DNA of 64,000 nucleotides from Magnetospirillum sp. UT-4 (GCF_902729435.1 NZ_CACVCG010000030.1:1-64000); one strand, 5' to 3'. Shown: positions 44,167-54,970, counted from the stretch's first letter. Notes: generated from the letters alone by a model not told the origin. Translations and numbers: made by a program.

Positions 44167-44702
44167 CGGCTCTGCTCCATGGTTCGCTTCACCTCCTCGA
44201 CGAAGCCGAAGGTGGCCAGGTCGGGCATGCGGGCGGGATAGAGCACGCCGTCCAGGTGATCGCATTCGTGCTGCGCCACCCGGGCGTGGAATCCCTCGGC
44301 TTCCCTCTCCACCACCGCGCCGTCCAGCCCGAAGCCCCGGTAGCGGACGCGGTGGAAGCGCGGCACCGCCCCGGTCAGCCCCGGAATGGACAGGCAGCCT
44401 TCGTACCCCAGACGGAGTTCGCCGTCGAGGGGCTCCACCACCGGGTTGACCAGCACGGTGAGCGGCACCTCGCCCGCCCCGTCCTGCTTTGGCGCGTCGC
44501 GCCCCGGCGGCACCCGGAACACCACCACCCTGAGCGGCACATGCACCTGCGGCGCCGCCAGCCCGGCGCCGCCGGCATCCTCCAGGGTCTCGATCATGTC
44601 GGCGACCAGACGGCGGATGTCCGGGGCGGTGGGGTCGGCCACCGGCTCGGCCGGGCGGGCCAGCACCGGGTGCCCCATGCGGGCAATCTTCAGGATCGGC
44701 AT
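44163..44702 (-). CDS. def: Peptide deformylase
   Basis: A 179-residue metalloenzyme that removes the N-formyl group from nascent proteins. All three family motifs are present: GGAGLAAPQ, EGCLSIPG and the HECDH (HExxH) metal site. The ATG at 44702 begins MPILKIARMG. It is coupled to the COQ9-like gene and divergent from rpsU. Because it is not next to fmt, it may be a second paralog rather than the main copy. Confidence 0.93.
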   Translation of the reverse strand: MPILKIARMGHPVLARPAEPVADPTAPDIRRLVADMIETLEDAGGAGLAAPQVHVPLRVVVFRVPPGRDAPKQDGAGEVPLTVLVNPVVEPLDGELRLGYEGCLSIPGLTGAVPRFHRVRYRGFGLDGAVVEREAEGFHARVAQHECDHLDGVLYPARMPDLATFGFVEEVKRTMEQSR

Positions 44703-44753
44703 GGCTTCAAAATCGCCCTGGCTTCGGAATCGGCATAGGATGTTCACGCCCTC

Positions 44754-44782
44754 TTCACAAGCCCGGTGGGCTGTGATATGTA
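44754..44782 (+). promoter_or_regulatory. Possible rpsU promoter
   Basis: TTCACA (44754-44759), a 17-bp spacer and TATGTA (44777-44782), 72 bp before the rpsU start. The match is moderate. Confidence 0.4.
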
Positions 44783-44853
44783 CCCGTCCTCCCGGACGGC
44801 AGACGCTGCCGTGCGTCGGGACGGTTTTCAGCGTAGAGGAGCGGTGACGAAAC

Positions 44854-45057
44854 GTGCAAGTTCTCGTTCGTGACAACAACGTCGATCAGGCCCTTAAGGC
44901 GCTCAAGAAGAAGATGCAGCGCGAGGGCGTTTTCCGCGAGATGAAGCTGCGCCGCAACTACGAGAAGCCCTCGGAGCGCCGCGCCCGCGAAAAGGCCGAG
45001 GCGGTTCGCCGGGCCCGCAAGCTCGAGCGCAAGCGCCTGGAACGCGAAGGCTTCTAG
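44854..45057 (+). CDS. rpsU: 30S ribosomal protein bS21
   Basis: A 67-residue very basic protein ([47 protein letters not shown]...), a clear bS21 with its lysine/arginine-rich C-terminus. The start is GTG at 44854; GAGGAG lies about 12 bp upstream. It is transcribed alone, divergent from def, and followed by a strong hairpin at 45158-45187. Confidence 0.97.
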   Translation: MQVLVRDNNVDQALKALKKKMQREGVFREMKLRRNYEKPSERRAREKAEAVRRARKLERKRLEREGF

Positions 45058-45157
45058 CCGGGCCAAGGGGCGCGGGGGCCAAGCCTCCTCTACCCCTTCG
45101 CGCCCGGTTCCGCCGGCCCTTCCGGGCCGTGACAGCTGACCAAAGTCAAATATCCGA

Positions 45158-45187
45158 GAGCGCCGCGATGGCACAGTCGCGGCGCTC
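45158..45187 (+). terminator. Hairpin after rpsU
   Basis: An 11-bp perfect stem GAGCGCCGCGA / TCGCGGCGCTC with an 8-nt loop, 100 bp past rpsU. Followed by TTGGCGTTTG, so the T-run is weak. The rest of 45058-45348 shows no gene. Confidence 0.55.
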
Positions 45188-45348
45188 TTGGCGTTTGCCG
45201 GCCGTCTGGCTCGGGAAACTCCCCCTGTCCCCCGTCCCCCCCGAACAAGGACGGCCGGCGGCGCCAAGGGTGTTCCTGGCGCGGGAACTCGCGCGCGCCC
45301 GCCGGTGTTCGGAGAGCGGAACCCACCCTTCCCCACGGAGGACCGGAG

Positions 45349-45555
45349 ATGCCGCTCGCCCGCCAATCCATGCCGCATGACGCCGCCCAGACCCTGGCCG
45401 GCATCGACTTCCCCGCCGACAGAAGCAAGATCGTCGAATACGCCCGTTCCAAGAACGCCTCGGACGACATCATCAAGGCCCTGGACGGCATGCCCGACGA
45501 CCAGTACACCAGCATGGCCGACGTGTTCAAAGGCCTGGGCCAGTCGGACAGCTGA
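45349..45555 (+). CDS. DUF2795 domain small protein
   Basis: A 68-residue protein in which DFPADRSKIVEYARSKNASDDIIKALDGMPDDQYTSMADVFKGLG matches the DUF2795 pattern (a small helical domain of unknown role). ATG at 45349 is preceded by GGAG and by ACGGAGG further up. It converges on pntB across the 45561-45600 terminator. Confidence 0.8.
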   Translation: MPLARQSMPHDAAQTLAGIDFPADRSKIVEYARSKNASDDIIKALDGMPDDQYTSMADVFKGLGQSDS

Positions 45556-45560
45556 ATCCC

Positions 45561-45600
45561 AAAAAAAAAAGCGCCGCACCCCCAACCGGGGATGCGGCGC
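45561..45600 (-). terminator. Intrinsic terminator of the pnt operon
   Basis: On the minus strand, GCGCCGCA pairs with TGCGGCGC, with inner CCCC/GGGG pairing, followed by ten T residues (plus-strand A at 45561-45570). It lies 18 bp past the pntB stop. Confidence 0.92.
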
Positions 45601-45618
45601 CGTCGCCGGTGAGGGGGA

Positions 45619-47016
45619 TCAGCCCAGGGCCTGGACGATTTCCTCGGTCATCTTCTTGGCGTCGCCGAACAGCATCATGGTGTTCGGGCGGAAGAACAGC
45701 TCGTTGTCGACGCCGGCATAGCCGGACGCCATCGAGCGCTTGATGAACAGCACCGTCTTGGCCTTCTCGACGTCCAGGATCGGCATGCCGTAGATGGCCG
45801 AGGTGGGGTCGGTCTTGGCCGCCGGGTTGGTGACGTCGTTGGCGCCGATCACATAGGCCACGTCGGCGGTGCCGAATTCGTGGTTGATTTCCTCCAGCTC
45901 GAACACCTCGTCATAGGGGACGTTGGCCTCGGCCAGCAGCACGTTCATGTGCCCGGGCATGCGCCCCGCCACCGGGTGGATGGCGTAGCGCACGTCGACG
46001 CCTTCCTTCTTCAGCATGTCGGCCATCTCGCGCACCGCGTGCTGGGCCTGCGCCACCGCCATGCCGTAGCCGGGCACGATGATGATCTTCGAGGCGTTCT
46101 TCATGATGAACGCGGCGTCGTCGGCCGAGCCGGCCTTGACTGCCTTGTCGCCGCCGGCCGCACCGGCCGCCGGCCCCGCCACCTCGCCGCCGAAGCCGCC
46201 CAGGATGACGTTGAAGATCGAGCGGTTCATGCCCTTGCACATGATGTAGGACAGGATCGCGCCCGAGCTGCCCACCAGGGCGCCGACGATGATCAGCAGC
46301 GGGTTGCCCAGGGTGAAGCCGATGCCCGCCGCCGCCCAGCCCGAATACGAGTTGAGCATGGACACCACCACCGGCATGTCGGCGCCGCCGATGGGCAGGA
46401 TCAGCAGGAACCCGAGGGCCAGGGCGATCAGGGTGATCAGCACGAACATCGCGATCGAGCCGCCCGACATGGCGAACAGCACGATCAGCAGCACCATGGC
46501 GATGCCCAGCGCCGCGTTCAGCGGGTGCTGCATGGGGAACACCAGCGGCTTGCCCGAGACCAGGCCCTGCAGCTTGGCGAAGGCCACCAGCGAGCCGGTG
46601 AAGGTGACGGCGCCGATGGCGACGCCCAGGCTCATCTCGATCAGCGAGGCGGCCATGATGCCGCCGTCGGCGCCGACGATGCCGTAGGCCTCGGGGGCCG
46701 ACAGCGCCGCGCCGGCGACGAACACCGCCGCCAGGCCGACCAGCGAGTGGAACGCCGCCACCAGCTGCGGCAGCGCCGTCATCTGGATCTTCCTGGCCAC
46801 CACCGTGCCGATGGCGCCGCCGATCAGCAGGCCCAGCGGAATCAGGATGTACGAGGCGTCGGGGGTGAGCACGGTGGTGACGATGGCGATGGCCATGCCG
46901 GCCATGCCCCAACGGTTGCCGCCGCGCGAGGTTTCCGGGCTCGACAGCCCGCGGAGCGCCATGATCATGCACACCGCGGCGACGAGATAGGCGAATTGCG
47001 TCAGACTTCCAGCCAT
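45619..47016 (-). CDS. pntB: NAD(P) transhydrogenase subunit beta
   Basis: A 465-residue membrane subunit. The N-terminal ~270 residues contain about 9 membrane segments (MAGSLTQFAYLVAAVCMIMAL, IPLGLLIGGAIGTVVA and others), and the C-terminal ~180 residues form the NADP-binding domain (dIII) with IIVPGYGMAVAQAQHAVREM, HPVAGRMPGHMNVLLAEA and VIGANDVTNPAA. It couples hydride transfer from NADH to NADP+ with proton entry. Last gene of pntAA-pntAB-pntB. Confidence 0.97.
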   Translation of the reverse strand: MAGSLTQFAYLVAAVCMIMALRGLSSPETSRGGNRWGMAGMAIAIVTTVLTPDASYILIPLGLLIGGAIGTVVARKIQMTALPQLVAAFHSLVGLAAVFVAGAALSAPEAYGIVGADGGIMAASLIEMSLGVAIGAVTFTGSLVAFAKLQGLVSGKPLVFPMQHPLNAALGIAMVLLIVLFAMSGGSIAMFVLITLIALALGFLLILPIGGADMPVVVSMLNSYSGWAAAGIGFTLGNPLLIIVGALVGSSGAILSYIMCKGMNRSIFNVILGGFGGEVAGPAAGAAGGDKAVKAGSADDAAFIMKNASKIIIVPGYGMAVAQAQHAVREMADMLKKEGVDVRYAIHPVAGRMPGHMNVLLAEANVPYDEVFELEEINHEFGTADVAYVIGANDVTNPAAKTDPTSAIYGMPILDVEKAKTVLFIKRSMASGYAGVDNELFFRPNTMMLFGDAKKMTEEIVQALG

Positions 47017-47026
47017 GTCCGCCCCC

Positions 47027-47434
47027 TTACTTCTGCTTTTTCTTGAACATGGACAGCATCCGCTCGGTGACGATGAAGCCGCCGAAGATGTTGACGGAGG
47101 CCAGGATCACCGCCAGGAACCCCAGCACCTTGGACGCCATGGTGTCGGTCGAGGTGGCGATGAGGGCGCCGACGATGATCACCGACGATACCGCATTGGT
47201 CACCGCCATCAGCGGCGAATGCAGCGCCGGAGTGACCCGCCACACCACGTAGTAGCCGACGAAGCAGGCCAGCACGAACACGGTGAACAGCGACATGAAG
47301 CTCATGTGGCCGGCGTCGCCGGTCTGCACCGCCAGCTGGGTGGCCTGCTGCGCCAGCAGGGCGGCCTTGGCCGCCAGGGCCTGGGCGTCGGTGGCGAGCC
47401 CTGCGGCGCCTTCGACGAGTTCCTTGGGATCCAT
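47027..47434 (-). CDS. pntAB: NAD(P) transhydrogenase subunit alpha, part 2
   Basis: A 135-residue membrane subunit with about three or four membrane segments ([56 protein letters not shown]). The separate small subunit is characteristic of Rhodospirillum-type transhydrogenases. It starts 12 bp after pntAA; pntB begins 10 bp later. Confidence 0.95.
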   Translation of the reverse strand: MDPKELVEGAAGLATDAQALAAKAALLAQQATQLAVQTGDAGHMSFMSLFTVFVLACFVGYYVVWRVTPALHSPLMAVTNAVSSVIIVGALIATSTDTMASKVLGFLAVILASVNIFGGFIVTERMLSMFKKKQK

Positions 47435-47447
47435 TTCCGATTCCTCC

Positions 47448-48575
<1,128 letters not shown>

Positions 48576-48941
48576 TATCCTTGTTCCCCTGCTCGAAAGA
48601 CGGACTGCCTAGGAATTGGACAGGATGCACGGACCACGCCGTGGCGAAATCGGCATCAAGAAATATAACATCAGGAAATTGCACCGTCCCGTCATTTTTG
48701 TTGCGCTGCCGCGATAACCTGAAGCCGATTGTGCGGCGCACCATATCCGTCCGAGGTACACCACATCCCGCCGGGAAGCGAGCGCATCGTGCGCACTATG
48801 CCCAACGAGTGGCTACCCTGGGTATGCCAAAACCACCCCTCCGGGTGGTGCTCGCATTAACCAATCCATAACCATCCCGCCATCCGGCGGTAACGCCCGG
48901 CGACTAAAGTAAGCCTCCCTACAGCTGATTGCGGGTGCCCC
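48576..48941. other. Divergent intergenic region between pntAA and a histidine kinase
   Basis: No gene is supported. It must hold the promoters of both neighbours; a TATATT lies on the minus strand near 48660-48670 but its -35 box is not clear. A small hairpin ACCACCC-CTCC-GGGTGGT lies at about 48832-48849. Confidence 0.35.
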
Positions 48942-49883
48942 ATGTCCACCTACCGATCGACAGCCCTGGCCGCCCTGCTGGTGATCCTCGCCATCGGCAT
49001 GGTTTATTCCCTGTTCCAGCTGCCGCCGCTGTTCGCCCTGGTCTTCCTCGGCTCCGAGGCGATCATCGCGGTGCTGGTGTGGGAGCTGGTGCGCTCGCGG
49101 CGCAAGCTGGTGCAGGAGCACGCCGCCCACATGGCCAAAAGCGCCTATCTCGCCAATTTCAGCCACGAGCTGCGGACCCCGCTCAACGCCATCCTGGGAT
49201 TTTCCGAAATTCTCAAGGGCGAGATGATGGGACCGATGGGAACCCGCCGCTACGTCGAGTATTCCGGCGACATCCATTATTCGGCCCGTCACCTGCTCGA
49301 CCTCATCGACGACGTCCTCGAGCTGTCGCGGCTGGAGGCCGGCCGCCTCGAACTGCACGAGGACACCCACGACCTCGGCCCGATCCTGCTCAGCTGCCAG
49401 CGTCTGCTGGGCGAACGGGCGCGCCGGGCGGGCGTGGCCCTCGACCTCGACACCGGGACGCCGGTGGCGGTGCTGTGCGACCGCACCAAGGTGAAGCAGG
49501 TCATGCTCAACCTGCTGACCAACGCGGTGAAGTTCACGCCGCGCGGCGGCACGGTTTCGGTGCGGGTGCGGCGCGAGGGCGGCGCGGTGGCCATCGACGT
49601 CGCCGACACCGGCATCGGCATTCCCGTCCACGAAATTCCACGCGTGATGACGCCGTTCCTGCAGGCCGCCCACACCCATGTGCTGACCGACGAGGGCACC
49701 GGGCTGGGCCTGCCCCTGGCCAAGCGGCTGATGGAACTGCACGGCGGCGGCCTGCATCTGACCAGCGAGGTGGGCGTCGGCACCACGGTGACCGTCACCT
49801 TCCCATCCGGGCGATGCCCGAGGCAGGACGAGGAGGATGCGTGCCTGGAGGAAACGGCCGCGCCCGCGGCGGCGGCGGCGTGA
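48942..49883 (+). CDS. Membrane histidine kinase (PleC/DivJ-like core)
   Basis: A 313-residue kinase. Two N-terminal membrane segments (about residues 7-24 and 28-46) are followed at once by the DHp domain with H75 in FSHELRTPLNAILGFSE, then the ATPase domain with LLTNAVKF, DTGIGIP and GTGLGLPLAKRL. There is almost no periplasmic loop, so it senses within the membrane or through a partner. The KGEMMGPMG segment after the H box is typical of alphaproteobacterial kinases of the PleC/DivJ/CckA-related group. No regulator is adjacent. Confidence 0.88.
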   Translation: MSTYRSTALAALLVILAIGMVYSLFQLPPLFALVFLGSEAIIAVLVWELVRSRRKLVQEHAAHMAKSAYLANFSHELRTPLNAILGFSEILKGEMMGPMGTRRYVEYSGDIHYSARHLLDLIDDVLELSRLEAGRLELHEDTHDLGPILLSCQRLLGERARRAGVALDLDTGTPVAVLCDRTKVKQVMLNLLTNAVKFTPRGGTVSVRVRREGGAVAIDVADTGIGIPVHEIPRVMTPFLQAAHTHVLTDEGTGLGLPLAKRLMELHGGGLHLTSEVGVGTTVTVTFPSGRCPRQDEEDACLEETAAPAAAAA

Positions 49884-49888
49884 CGGGA

Positions 49889-50007
49889 CTCCCCTCCCCT
49901 TGATGGGGAGGGGTCGGGGGCGGGGTGGCGGTTCCGCGACGATGCGTGACGCACCCGACGCGCGGCGCCATCACCCCCACCCAACCCTCCCCCCTCAAGG
50001 GGAAGGG
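49889..50007. repeat. Facing pair of family A palindromic repeats
   Basis: A copy at 49889-49930 (CTCCCCTCCCCTTGATGGGG..) faces an inverted copy at about 49970-50007 (CACCCCCACCCAACCCTCC..AAGGGG). The right copy reaches into the next gene and supplies its stop codon (49995-49997). Confidence 0.75.
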
Positions 50008-51341
50008 CCGAGGCCCACCGCCGCCAGCGCCTCGGCCTGGCGGGTGGCCAGGGCGGTGGCGTCGAAGCCTTCCACCAGCTCGTGGAACAATCGGTACCAG
50101 TTGACCTCGGCCTTGAGGTGCAGGAACACCGAGCCCAGGCCGATGGCGGCGCGGTCCATCAGCACGAATTCCCGGGGCGGCGTGACGCCGCCGATGCGCT
50201 TCAGCTCGCCATGGACGCGGGCCGCCACCTCCTGGCCGTAGGCGCCGGAATTGGTCTCGTCGATGGCGCGCGGGCGGTTCTCCATCAGCGGGGCATAGAT
50301 GAAGCCGGCCCAGATGTTGAGGATGTCCACCGTCTCGTGGCTGAGATTGCGGAAGCCCCAGGTCTCGTAGGCATGCACCGCCAGTTCCCGGTCGCCGCGC
50401 TCCAGCGCGTGGTAGAGGTCGATAACCCCCTGCACCAGCCCGGGCGGGAAGATGCGGATGCAGCCGAAATCGAGCAGGTTGATGGAGTGGTCGTCCGCCC
50501 GCACCGTGTAGTTGCCCAGGTGCGGATCGCCGTGGATCACCCCGTATCCGTAGAACGGCATGTACCAGGCGCGGAACATGTTCATGGCGACGCGGTTGCG
50601 CACCTCCACCGGCGCCTCGGCCAGGGTGAGGATACGCGCCCCCTCGGCCCAGGTCATGGTCAGCAGGCGGCCCGTGGACAGTTCGTCCACCACCTCTGGC
50701 ACGCGCACCCCGGCCTCGTCCGCCAGCATGCGGGCATAGAGCCGCATGTGCCGGGCCTCGCGGCGGTAGTCCAGTTCCTCGCGCAGGCGCTCGGACAGCT
50801 CGGCGTGGATGTTGCCGGTGTCGATGGCGCGGTCGTAAGCGGCGTACAGGCCGAAGATGACCTTCAGCTGCCGCAGGTCGGCCTCCACGGTGCTGGCCAT
50901 GTCCGGGTACTGCAGCTTGCACGCCAGGGCGCGGCCGTCCGGCCCGACCGCCCGGTGCACCTGCCCCAGCGAGGCCGCCGCCGCCGCCTCGTGCTCGAAG
51001 CTCTGGAAGCGGGACAGCCAGTCCGGCCCCAGCTCGGCGGCCATGCGGCGCCTGACGAAGGGCCAGCCCATGTGCGGCGCGTTGGCCTGCAGCTGGGCCA
51101 GCTGCAGCGTGTATTCCTTGGGCAGGGCGTCGGGGATGGTGGACAGGATCTGCGCCACCTTCATCAACGGCCCCTTGAGGCCGCCCAGGGCCGTGGTCAG
51201 TTCGGCGGCGTGGGCCGGGCGGTCGAGCTTGACCCCCAGCACCCGCTCCGCCCCCACCCGGGCCGCCAGCCCGCCCACCGCGCGGCCGACCTGGGCGTAG
51301 CGGCGGACGCGGCCGCCAAGGGTGTTCTGCTCGTCAGGCAT
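49995..51341 (-). CDS. ABC1/UbiB-family atypical kinase
   Basis: A 448-residue atypical kinase-like protein of the ABC1/COQ8 group. It shows the N-terminal KxGQ-type motif as LMKVAQ, the alanine-rich nucleotide loop EAAAAASLGQVHRA, GYGVIHGDPHLGNY and LLDFGCIRIF (DFG-like). Proteins of this family support ubiquinone synthesis by an ATPase/lipid-related mechanism. The second position of the usual KxGQ glycine is alanine. Its ATG at 51341 lies 4 bp after the pepF stop, so the two are cotranscribed. Its last residues fall in a palindromic repeat. Confidence 0.88.
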   Translation of the reverse strand: MPDEQNTLGGRVRRYAQVGRAVGGLAARVGAERVLGVKLDRPAHAAELTTALGGLKGPLMKVAQILSTIPDALPKEYTLQLAQLQANAPHMGWPFVRRRMAAELGPDWLSRFQSFEHEAAAAASLGQVHRAVGPDGRALACKLQYPDMASTVEADLRQLKVIFGLYAAYDRAIDTGNIHAELSERLREELDYRREARHMRLYARMLADEAGVRVPEVVDELSTGRLLTMTWAEGARILTLAEAPVEVRNRVAMNMFRAWYMPFYGYGVIHGDPHLGNYTVRADDHSINLLDFGCIRIFPPGLVQGVIDLYHALERGDRELAVHAYETWGFRNLSHETVDILNIWAGFIYAPLMENRPRAIDETNSGAYGQEVAARVHGELKRIGGVTPPREFVLMDRAAIGLGSVFLHLKAEVNWYRLFHELVEGFDATALATRQAEALAAVGLGPSP

Positions 51342-51345
51342 TCCG

Positions 51346-53130
51346 CTACATCTTTTCCAGCTGGTCGATGAACCCCGACACCACGTCCAGCCCCTTGGAC
51401 CAGAATTCGGGCTTCGAAGCGTCCAGGCCGAAGGGGGCCAGCAGCTCCTTGTGCCGCTTGGTGCCGCCGGCCTTCAGCATCTCCAGGTAGCGTTCGGCAA
51501 AGCCCGCCTCGCCGTCCTGGTAGACCGAATACAGCGAGTTGACCAGGCAGTCGCCGAAGGCATAGGCGTAGACGTAGAAGGGCGTGTGCACGAAGTGCGG
51601 GATGTAGGTCCAGAACGCCCGGTATTCGTCGTGGAAGCGGATGGCCGGACCCAGGCTCTCGCCCTGCACCCGCATCCACAATTCGCCGATGCGGTCGGGC
51701 GACAGCTCGCCCGAGCGGCGCTCGTCGTGGACCAGCGACTCGAACTGGTAGAAGGCGATCTGGCGCACCACCGTGTTCAGCATGTCCTCGACCTTGCCGG
51801 CCAGCATGGCCTTGCGCCGCACCGGGTCGGTCTCGGCCGCCAGCATGGCCTGGAAGGTCAGCATCTCGCCGAACACCGAGGCGGTCTCGGCCAGGGTCAG
51901 CGGCGTGTCGGCCATCAGCCCGCCCTGCCCGGCCGCCAGCACCTGGTGGACGCCGTGGCCCAGCTCGTGGGCCAGGGTCATGACGTCGCGGGTCTTGCCC
52001 TGGTAGTTGACCAGCAGATAGGGGTGCGCCGTGGTCACCGTCGGATGGGCGAAGGCGCCGGGCGACTTGCCCGGCCGCACCGGAGCGTCGATCCAGGCAT
52101 TGTCGAAGAACTTGCGCCCCACCGCGGCGAGGTCGGGGCTGAACCGCCCGTAGGCGTCGAGCACGGTGTCGCGCGCCGTCTCCCAATCGAAGGTGCGGTC
52201 GGCATCGTCGGGCAGCGGCGCGTTGCGGTCCCAGTAGTCGAGCGCGTCCACCCCGAACCACCTGGCCTTCAGCGCGTAGTAGCGATGGGCCAGGCGCGGA
52301 GAACTGGCCTGCACCGCCGCCGCCAGGGCGTCGACCACCTCGTCCTCAACGTGGTTGGAGAGGTTGCGGTAGGATTGCGGCCGCGCATAGGCGCGCCACC
52401 CGTCCTCGATCTCCTTGTCCTTGGCCAGGGTGTTGGTGATCAGCGCGAACAGCGGCGTGTTGTCGCCCAGCACCTTGCCCAGGGTCCCTGCTGCGGCCTT
52501 GCGCACGGCGCCGTCGCGGTCGCTCATCAGGTGCAGCGCCTCGGCCGAGGACAGCATGCGGCCCTGGTAGGGGAATTGCAGCCGCGCCATGGTCTCGTCG
52601 AACAGGCGGTGCCAGGCGGCGCGGCCGGTGACCGACTTCTCGTGCAGCAGCCGCTCGGCCTCGTCCGACAGCTGGTGCGGGCGGAACACCCGCACGTCGC
52701 GCAGCCACGGCGCGTAGCGGGCGGCCGCCGGCTCGGCCAGCTTGGCCTGCAGCACCGCGTCGTCCAGGCGGTTGATCTCCAGGGTGAAGAACAGGGTGTG
52801 GGTGGAGATGGCGGTCACCCGCTCGCTCATGCCCTGGTAGAAGCGGCCGCGCTCCGCATCGGTCTGGTCGCCGGAATAATGCAACTGGGCATAGGACATG
52901 GCGCGGTAGATGACCTCGCCGATGCGCTCGTACTCGGCAATGGCGGCGGCGAACTGGTCGCCCGACAGGGTCTCCAGCCGGCCGCCGTAGCGGTCGTGGA
53001 AGGCCTTGGCGGCGGCCTCGGACGCATCCAGGTCCTGCTTCAGTTCGGGAGAATCCGGGGACGGGTAGAGGTCGGACAGGTCCCATTCGGGAAGATTGCC
53101 CAGGGAAGCGTTCGCGACATTCGCCGTCAT
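51346..53130 (-). CDS. pepF: M3-family oligoendopeptidase F
   Basis: A 594-residue cytosolic metallopeptidase of the M3B group that degrades short peptides. The zinc motif HELGHGVHQ has H388, E389 and H392. N-terminal helical region (WDLSDLYPSPDSPELKQDLDASE) and C-terminal FGLDASKPEFWSKGLDVVSGFIDQLE are typical. ATG at 53130. It is the first gene before the UbiB-like gene. Confidence 0.94.
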   Translation of the reverse strand: MTANVANASLGNLPEWDLSDLYPSPDSPELKQDLDASEAAAKAFHDRYGGRLETLSGDQFAAAIAEYERIGEVIYRAMSYAQLHYSGDQTDAERGRFYQGMSERVTAISTHTLFFTLEINRLDDAVLQAKLAEPAAARYAPWLRDVRVFRPHQLSDEAERLLHEKSVTGRAAWHRLFDETMARLQFPYQGRMLSSAEALHLMSDRDGAVRKAAAGTLGKVLGDNTPLFALITNTLAKDKEIEDGWRAYARPQSYRNLSNHVEDEVVDALAAAVQASSPRLAHRYYALKARWFGVDALDYWDRNAPLPDDADRTFDWETARDTVLDAYGRFSPDLAAVGRKFFDNAWIDAPVRPGKSPGAFAHPTVTTAHPYLLVNYQGKTRDVMTLAHELGHGVHQVLAAGQGGLMADTPLTLAETASVFGEMLTFQAMLAAETDPVRRKAMLAGKVEDMLNTVVRQIAFYQFESLVHDERRSGELSPDRIGELWMRVQGESLGPAIRFHDEYRAFWTYIPHFVHTPFYVYAYAFGDCLVNSLYSVYQDGEAGFAERYLEMLKAGGTKRHKELLAPFGLDASKPEFWSKGLDVVSGFIDQLEKM

Positions 53131-53233
53131 TCGGTGACTCCTTCGTGTCCGCTGCGGATATGGGTATGGCCGGCGGCGCGGCCAAGGACTAGGATCAAAC
53201 GTCGAACTTCCGACCGGCGCAAGGGGCCTCGCG

Positions 53234-54967
53234 ATGTTCGTGGACTATTCGACCTGTCAAAGCGTCCCGGCCATGTTCCTGGAGCAGGCCGACCGCCTGG
53301 GCGAGCGGCCGTTCCTGTGGGCCCGGCGCGACGGAGTGTGGCGGCCGTGGAGCTGGGCGGCGACCCGCGACGCGGCGCTGGCCCTGGCCGCCGGCCTGAA
53401 GAATCTGGGCCTGCAAAGCGGCGACCGGGTCATGCTGGTGGCGGAGAACCGGCCGGAATGGGCCATCGCCGACCTTGCCGCGATGATCGCCGGCGGCGTC
53501 ACCGTGCCGGCCTACACCACCAACACCGCCGCCGACCACCTGCACGTGATGACCGATTCGGGGGCGCGCGTCGCCATCGTCTCGACCCGCGCCCTGGCCG
53601 AGCGGGTGCTGGCCGCCGCCGCCCAGGCCGCGGTGCCGCCGGCCGTCATCTGCCTGGAGCCGGCCGTCATGGCGCAGGCCTGCCGCGTCACCGTGCTGGA
53701 CTGGGCGGCGGTGACGGAAGCCGGGCGCGGCCGCGACCTGGAGATGCGGGCCTCGGCGGCGGCCATCGCCCGCACCGACACCGCCTGCATCATCTACACC
53801 TCGGGCACCGGCGGCGCGCCCAAGGGGGTGATGCTGTCGCACGGCGCCCTGATCGCCGATTGCCTCGGCGCCCACCGCCTGCTGGCCGGGTTCGGCCTGG
53901 GCGACGAGGTGTTCCTGTCGTTCCTGCCGCTGTCCCATTCCTACGAGCACACGGTGGGCCTGATCTTCCCCATCGCCATCGCCGCTCAGATCCGCTACGC
54001 CGAGGGCCTGGAGCACCTGGCCGCCAACATGGCCGAGACCCACCCCACCATCATGACCGCGGTGCCCCGCCTCTACGAGACCATGCGCGGGCGCATCCTG
54101 CACGCCATCGAGCGCCAGGGCGGGCTGAAGGCCAGACTGTTCCGGTGGGCGGTGGCGCTGGGAGCGAAGCGCTACCGTCAGGGCGGGCGGCTGGGGCCGC
54201 TGGATTCCCTGGCCGATCTGGCGCTCGACCGGCTGGTGCGGTCCAAGGTGCGGGCCCGCTTCGGCGGCCGGCTGAAGGCGTTGGTCTCGGGCGGGGCGCC
54301 GCTGTCCTTCGAGGTCGGGCTGTTCTTCACCGCGCTGGGTGTGCGCATCCTGCAGGGCTACGGCCAGACCGAGGCGGGGCCGGCGGTCAGCTGCAACCCG
54401 CCCGACCGGGTCAAGATCGACACCGTCGGCCCGCCGCTGGAGGGCATCGAGGTGCGGATCGCCGGTGACGGCGAGATCCTGGTCCGCGGCGAGGTGGTGA
54501 TGCAGGGCTACTGGCGCGACGAGGATGCGACGCGGCGCGCCGTGCGCCCGGACGGCTGGCTGCACACCGGCGACATCGGCGAGATCGACGGCGACGGCTA
54601 TATCCGCATCACCGACCGCAAGAAGGACATCATCGTCAATTCCGGCGGCGACAACATCGCGCCGCAGCGCATCGAGGGATTCCTGACGCTGCAGCCCGAG
54701 ATCGCCCAGGCCATGGTCCACGGCGACAAGCGCCCCCATCTGGTGGCGCTGATCGTGCCGGCCGAGGGCAGCGGCGCCGCCGAGGTGGCGGCCGCGGTGG
54801 AGCGGGTCAACCGCACCCTGTCGCCCATCGAGAAGATCCGCCGCTTCGCCCTTGCCCCCGCCCCTTTCGGCGTCGACAACGGGATGCTGACCCCGACCCT
54901 GAAGATCCGCCGCCACGTCATCCGGCAGAAGTACGGCGAGGTGATCGAAGGGCTGTACGGGGCGTGA
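53234..54967 (+). CDS. Long-chain acyl-CoA synthetase (AMP-forming)
   Basis: A 577-residue adenylate-forming enzyme. The motifs are YTSGTGGAPKGVMLSH (P-loop), the GYGQTEAGP A5 motif, TGDIGEIDGDGYIRITDRKKDIIVNSGGDNIAPQRIE (A7-A8). The T-x-S-x-G motif, the conserved aspartate and the lysine region are all present. The GGDNIAP variant is typical of long-chain fatty acid-CoA ligases of the FadD15/AMP-dependent type. Substrate chain length is not deducible. It is divergent from pepF. Confidence 0.9.
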   Translation: MFVDYSTCQSVPAMFLEQADRLGERPFLWARRDGVWRPWSWAATRDAALALAAGLKNLGLQSGDRVMLVAENRPEWAIADLAAMIAGGVTVPAYTTNTAADHLHVMTDSGARVAIVSTRALAERVLAAAAQAAVPPAVICLEPAVMAQACRVTVLDWAAVTEAGRGRDLEMRASAAAIARTDTACIIYTSGTGGAPKGVMLSHGALIADCLGAHRLLAGFGLGDEVFLSFLPLSHSYEHTVGLIFPIAIAAQIRYAEGLEHLAANMAETHPTIMTAVPRLYETMRGRILHAIERQGGLKARLFRWAVALGAKRYRQGGRLGPLDSLADLALDRLVRSKVRARFGGRLKALVSGGAPLSFEVGLFFTALGVRILQGYGQTEAGPAVSCNPPDRVKIDTVGPPLEGIEVRIAGDGEILVRGEVVMQGYWRDEDATRRAVRPDGWLHTGDIGEIDGDGYIRITDRKKDIIVNSGGDNIAPQRIEGFLTLQPEIAQAMVHGDKRPHLVALIVPAEGSGAAEVAAAVERVNRTLSPIEKIRRFALAPAPFGVDNGMLTPTLKIRRHVIRQKYGEVIEGLYGA

Positions 54968-54970
54968 CCG

